From Cristatella mucedo (taxonomy: Eukaryota; Bryozoa; Phylactolaemata; Cristatellidae), in assembly GCA_009760855.2 (NCBI GenBank), contig WPIO01000004.1, positions 4,582,001-4,646,000 on the forward strand: DNA of 64,000 bases. The letters are read 5' to 3'. Position 1 is the first letter of the stretch. Every line of letters starts with the position of its first letter. A program made the translations under genes and the position numbers. A model generated the notes under the pieces. It made no database searches and was not told the DNA's origin. It worked only from the letters and a program-made list of their open reading frames with translations. This document shows, piece by piece, positions 60,895-64,000 of this stretch.

Positions 60895-62340
60895 GAACAC
60901 GCACTTGAATAGTGCCCTCGGAGAACTGAATTTCTCTCTAGGCACTTTACAGATGCTGCATATAAAGCCTTACCAAATGCTTAGTGGTAACATCCACAAG
61001 CAACAGGCATTGTGTAAGCAGGTAACATACACGAAGGACGAATCACAAAGAGTCACTAAATGCTGCATACAATAGGTGTGTTTTAAGCTTCTTTTTTAGT
61101 GTTGTCATGTCAGGGGAAGTTGTGACTTGCTTCGGTAGTGGGTTCCAGGCTTTGGGAGCATACGAACTAAAGGTACGGTCTGCAATAGTACAGCTAAGTA
61201 AGAATAGCGGGTGTACGATTCTTTGCCTGGTAGGACAGCAGTTCTAATAAACTGGAGCAAGAGAATGAAGGGACCTAAACGTTGATTGGGAGTCAGTGCA
61301 GGTCGGCAAGAAGCGGTGTGATGTGGCAACTGCAATGCACATGACAGGCAAGCCTAGCTGCAGAGTTATGCACCAGCTGTAAGCACCTGATTGCACAGGC
61401 CGGTAGACCAGTAAGCAGTGAGTTACAGATGTCGAGGTGTGATGTCACAAATGCATGGACCAATTTAGACGTGGTATCCCTGTCTCAGCAAGCCCAAATT
61501 TTAGCAATGTTATGTAGATGAAATTAGGCAGGCTTGACTGTAGAGCTGATGTGGTCGTCTAAGGAAAGATCACTTTGGAACATGACACCTAGATTTCGTG
61601 CAGATTCAACAGGAGAAATGCTGGCAGTACCGATTGTGAGTGTTAGCCTTTCCAATTTCTGAATCACACTTGGTTTGCCCATAACTAGTAAGTTGGCTTT
61701 GTCGTCATTCAATTCAAGAAAGTTTGCTGCCATTCATGTGCGGATGTCATCAATACATGCAGCAATGGAGTTGAGACAGTTTGACGTGCTCGAAGGCTGG
61801 GAGGGATCAAAGCAAAGGTGCAAATGAGTGTCATCAGCATAGAAGTGAAAGCCTAGATTGTTCTCGGAAATCACATCGGCATGAGCGAGAGTATAGACTG
61901 TGAAAAGAAGGGGAGCGAGCACAGAGCAAACCCCGAACTTAAGTAGCTCATCTGATGATCTTTGTCCATTCACATAGATACTTTGGAGTCTTCCACTGAG
62001 GCAGGACCTGAACGATTGCAGTGCAGTGAGAGTGATATCCTCTGAGAAAGGATCTGAACCATTGCAGTGCAGTGATGCCCAGGCAAGATTCAAGACACTC
62101 AAGAAGGACTTAGGAATCAATAGATCAAATGCTGCCAAAAGATCAAGCAGGACAAGCAGAGAGACTTTGTTAATACAGACTTTATCCAAGTCTGTATTCA
62201 TGAGAAGGTAATATACCCAAGCAATGCTGACTCAGTGGCGTGGTTAGCTCTAAACCCAGACTGGAACTTACTTGCTAGATTTGAGGCACTAAGCCTAGCT
62301 CTGAGTATGTGGGCAGTACCTGGAACGTGACCTATCACGT
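60895..62340 (-). mobile_element. LINE copy, 5'-truncated
   Basis: Minus strand from about 62,330 (RT) through LGFHFYADDTHLHLCFDPSQ (about 61,850), MAANFLELNDDKANLLVMGK (61,733) and the C-terminal part (61,335-61,105) to the tail at about 60,900. Frameshifts and an internal duplication near 62,005-62,060 are present. Confidence 0.9.
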
Positions 62341-62633
62341 GACAGAAATGAAGGAAGCCTGAAGGGTCTGGCATGTACCACGGTGACTACTTAATAAATA
62401 TTGTGTCAGCACATCGACTCATAACTATGCTTATCCTACAGCCGGCTTACCTGGAGGACACTCGCATAAAAAGAACAACAGTGCAAAAGCCAACAGAATT
62501 CAAGGAGGATTCAAGCAAAGCTAGACTGGCTCGACAAAACGTGTCATACAAGAACCAGAAAGCGAAAATAGCTAGCCGCTAAAAACCCTCCCAAGGCAGA
62601 ACATCGTGCAAAGCAAAAAAGGGCGCCACTTAC

Positions 62634-62680
62634 GTATGTGAGCTGCTGCTTGTACTATTGGACAGTGACTTCACGAAGCC
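62634..62680 (-). CDS. RADIL: RADIL-like, tentative upstream exon
   Basis: A 47-nt stretch between acceptor TATTTCAG and a perfect donor AC|GTAAGT, coding GFVKSLSNSTSSSSH plus two bases. It ends in phase 2, exactly the phase needed by the next exon at 59,895. It has no domain of its own and lies next to a LINE tail, so the call rests only on splice sites and phase. Confidence 0.4.
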
Positions 62681-62684
62681 CTGA

Positions 62685-64000
62685 AATAATAATAATAATA
62701 ATAATAATTCACTTGATAAAGCGCCCTCAGAGAACTTAATCTCTCTCTAGGTGCTTTACATTTGCTGTAAAGTGAAATGCAATTGAATGGTAAGTAAAAT
62801 CATGCTTGAAAAACAAACGAAATGAATAATATGGTTAGGGGTGACATGCACAGGGTCAGCATGCAAATGTGGTTAGTGGCAGCATGCAGTGTCAGCACGC
62901 ATAAGCACATCAAGGACGAATCACAGGGACCCACTAAATACTGTCCTAAATAGGTGTTTTTAGGTTCCTTTTAAATGTGGTCAGGTCAGGGGATGTTCTG
63001 ACGCAGGTCGGGAGGGAGTTCCAGGCTTTGGGAGCATATGAACTAAATGCACGGTCTCCAAAGGATTTAAGGTTTGTATGAGGTATTTCTAGACTGTTGG
63101 ATTCCGAAAAGCGGGTGGTACGATGCTTGGCCTGATGGGGTAGTATATCTGACAGATATGCTGGAGCCATAGAAGGAAGAGACCTCAAAGTGAGCGACAA
63201 AACCTTGAAGTCAATCCGTTGCTTGACTGGTAGCCAGTGCAGGTCGGCGAGAAGTGGAGTAATGTGGCAACTGCGACGCTCACGACAGACAAGCCTAGCT
63301 GCAGAGTTTTGCACCAGCTGCAATCACCTGATCGCACATGCTGGTAGGCCAGTAAGCAGTGAGTTGCAGAAGTCGAGACGGGATGTCACGAATGCATGGA
63401 CCAACTTAGACGTGGTATCCCTATCTAAACAAGCCCGAATTTTAGCAATGTTATGAAGCTGAAAATAGGCGGATTTGACTGTGGAGCTGATATGGTCGTC
63501 TAACGAGAGGTCGCTTTGGAATATGACACCTAGATTTCGAGCTGATTCAACTGGAGATATGCTGGCAGAGCCAATTTTGAAAGTCAGCCTTTCCAATCTC
63601 TGGATCACACTGGGTTTGCCCATAACTAGTAAGTTAGTTTTATCATCGTTTAGTTTTAGAAAATTTGCTGCCATCCATGTGCGGATGTCATCAATGCATG
63701 CAGCTAGTGAGTTTAGAGAATTTGAGGTGCTCGAAGGCTGGGAGGGATCAAAGCAAAGGTACAACTGAGTGTCATCCGCATAGAAGTGAAAGCCTAGATT
63801 GTGCTTGGCAATCACATCAGCAAGTGGCAGAGTATAAACCGTGAAAAGAACCGGACCTAGCACTGAGCCCTGAGGTACTCCATATTTCAGAGGTACTTCA
63901 GATGATCTTTGTCCATTCACGTCAATACTCTGGAGTCTCCCACTGAGATAGGACCTGAACCACTGCAGAGCAGTGCCAGTGATGCCCAGGCGAGATGAGA
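62685..64000 (-). mobile_element. LINE copy, best preserved, runs off the window
   Basis: Minus strand: RT from beyond 64,000 through LGFHFYADDTQLYLCFDPSQ (about 63,790), ISPVESARNLGVIFQSDLSL, then a single in-frame TGA at 63,321-63,323, then [20 protein letters not shown] and the C-terminus to 62,946, 3' UTR and an (ATT)n tail at 62,685. The coding part within the window is otherwise open (198 + 125 codons). It is the youngest-looking LINE here. Confidence 0.93.

Overview
The window reads as genomic DNA from an animal, probably a non-vertebrate. It holds a spliced gene of the metazoan RADIL/RASIP1 family, a second spliced gene for a small secreted acidic protein, L2/CR1-like non-LTR retrotransposons, tRNA-derived SINEs, a hAT relic, Ty3/gypsy fragments and many microsatellites. 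I cannot name the species. There are no operons, ribosome-binding sites or CRISPR arrays, and most long reading frames are transposon remnants or read-through of tandem repeats.

Layout. 1-11,770 and about 31,565-38,590 are two directly repeated copies of one segment. Their outer parts (including arrays of a 20-bp satellite) are clearly diverged. A central core of about 4.5 kb (5,622-10,611 and 33,405-38,013) is nearly identical. Each core carries the same three-exon gene: a signal-peptide exon, a basic/hydrophobic middle exon, and a last exon coding an Asp/Glu-Cys-Tyr tail. The second copy (35,079-37,760) is open. The first (7,292-9,990) has one extra A in exon 2, which breaks the frame. A 3.2-kb LINE interrupts the satellite of copy 1.

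11.8-31.5 kb is transposon-dominated: a decayed LINE ending in a (TA)n tract, an internally deleted hAT element with recognisable terminal inverted repeats, LINE 3' ends, a gypsy integrase remnant, a 550-bp AT-only tandem repeat, and one copy of a second LINE family. 38.7-41.7 kb (minus) is a Ty3/gypsy pol fragment interrupted by two unrelated solo LTRs, each with target-site duplications. 41.7-47.3 kb holds LINE pieces, an unassigned GC-rich stretch and microsatellites.

48.6-62.7 kb (minus) carries the RADIL/RASIP1-like gene. I could place eight exons: a tentative upstream exon, four exons over the DIL domain, one large low-complexity exon, and two exons starting a PDZ domain. Splice phases agree at every junction I could define. 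The FHA/RA end lies beyond the window, and the end of the PDZ was not found. Its introns contain a solo LTR of the same 302-bp family that sits in the gypsy element, SINEs and LINE fragments. 60.9-64 kb holds two LINE copies on the minus strand, the last running off the window.

The most interesting item is the duplicated gene for a secreted Asp-rich protein. Its sequence type suggests Ca2+ or mineral binding, but that is inference only. Next are the sharp identity step around it, and the SINE family whose 3' end matches the tail of the resident LINE.
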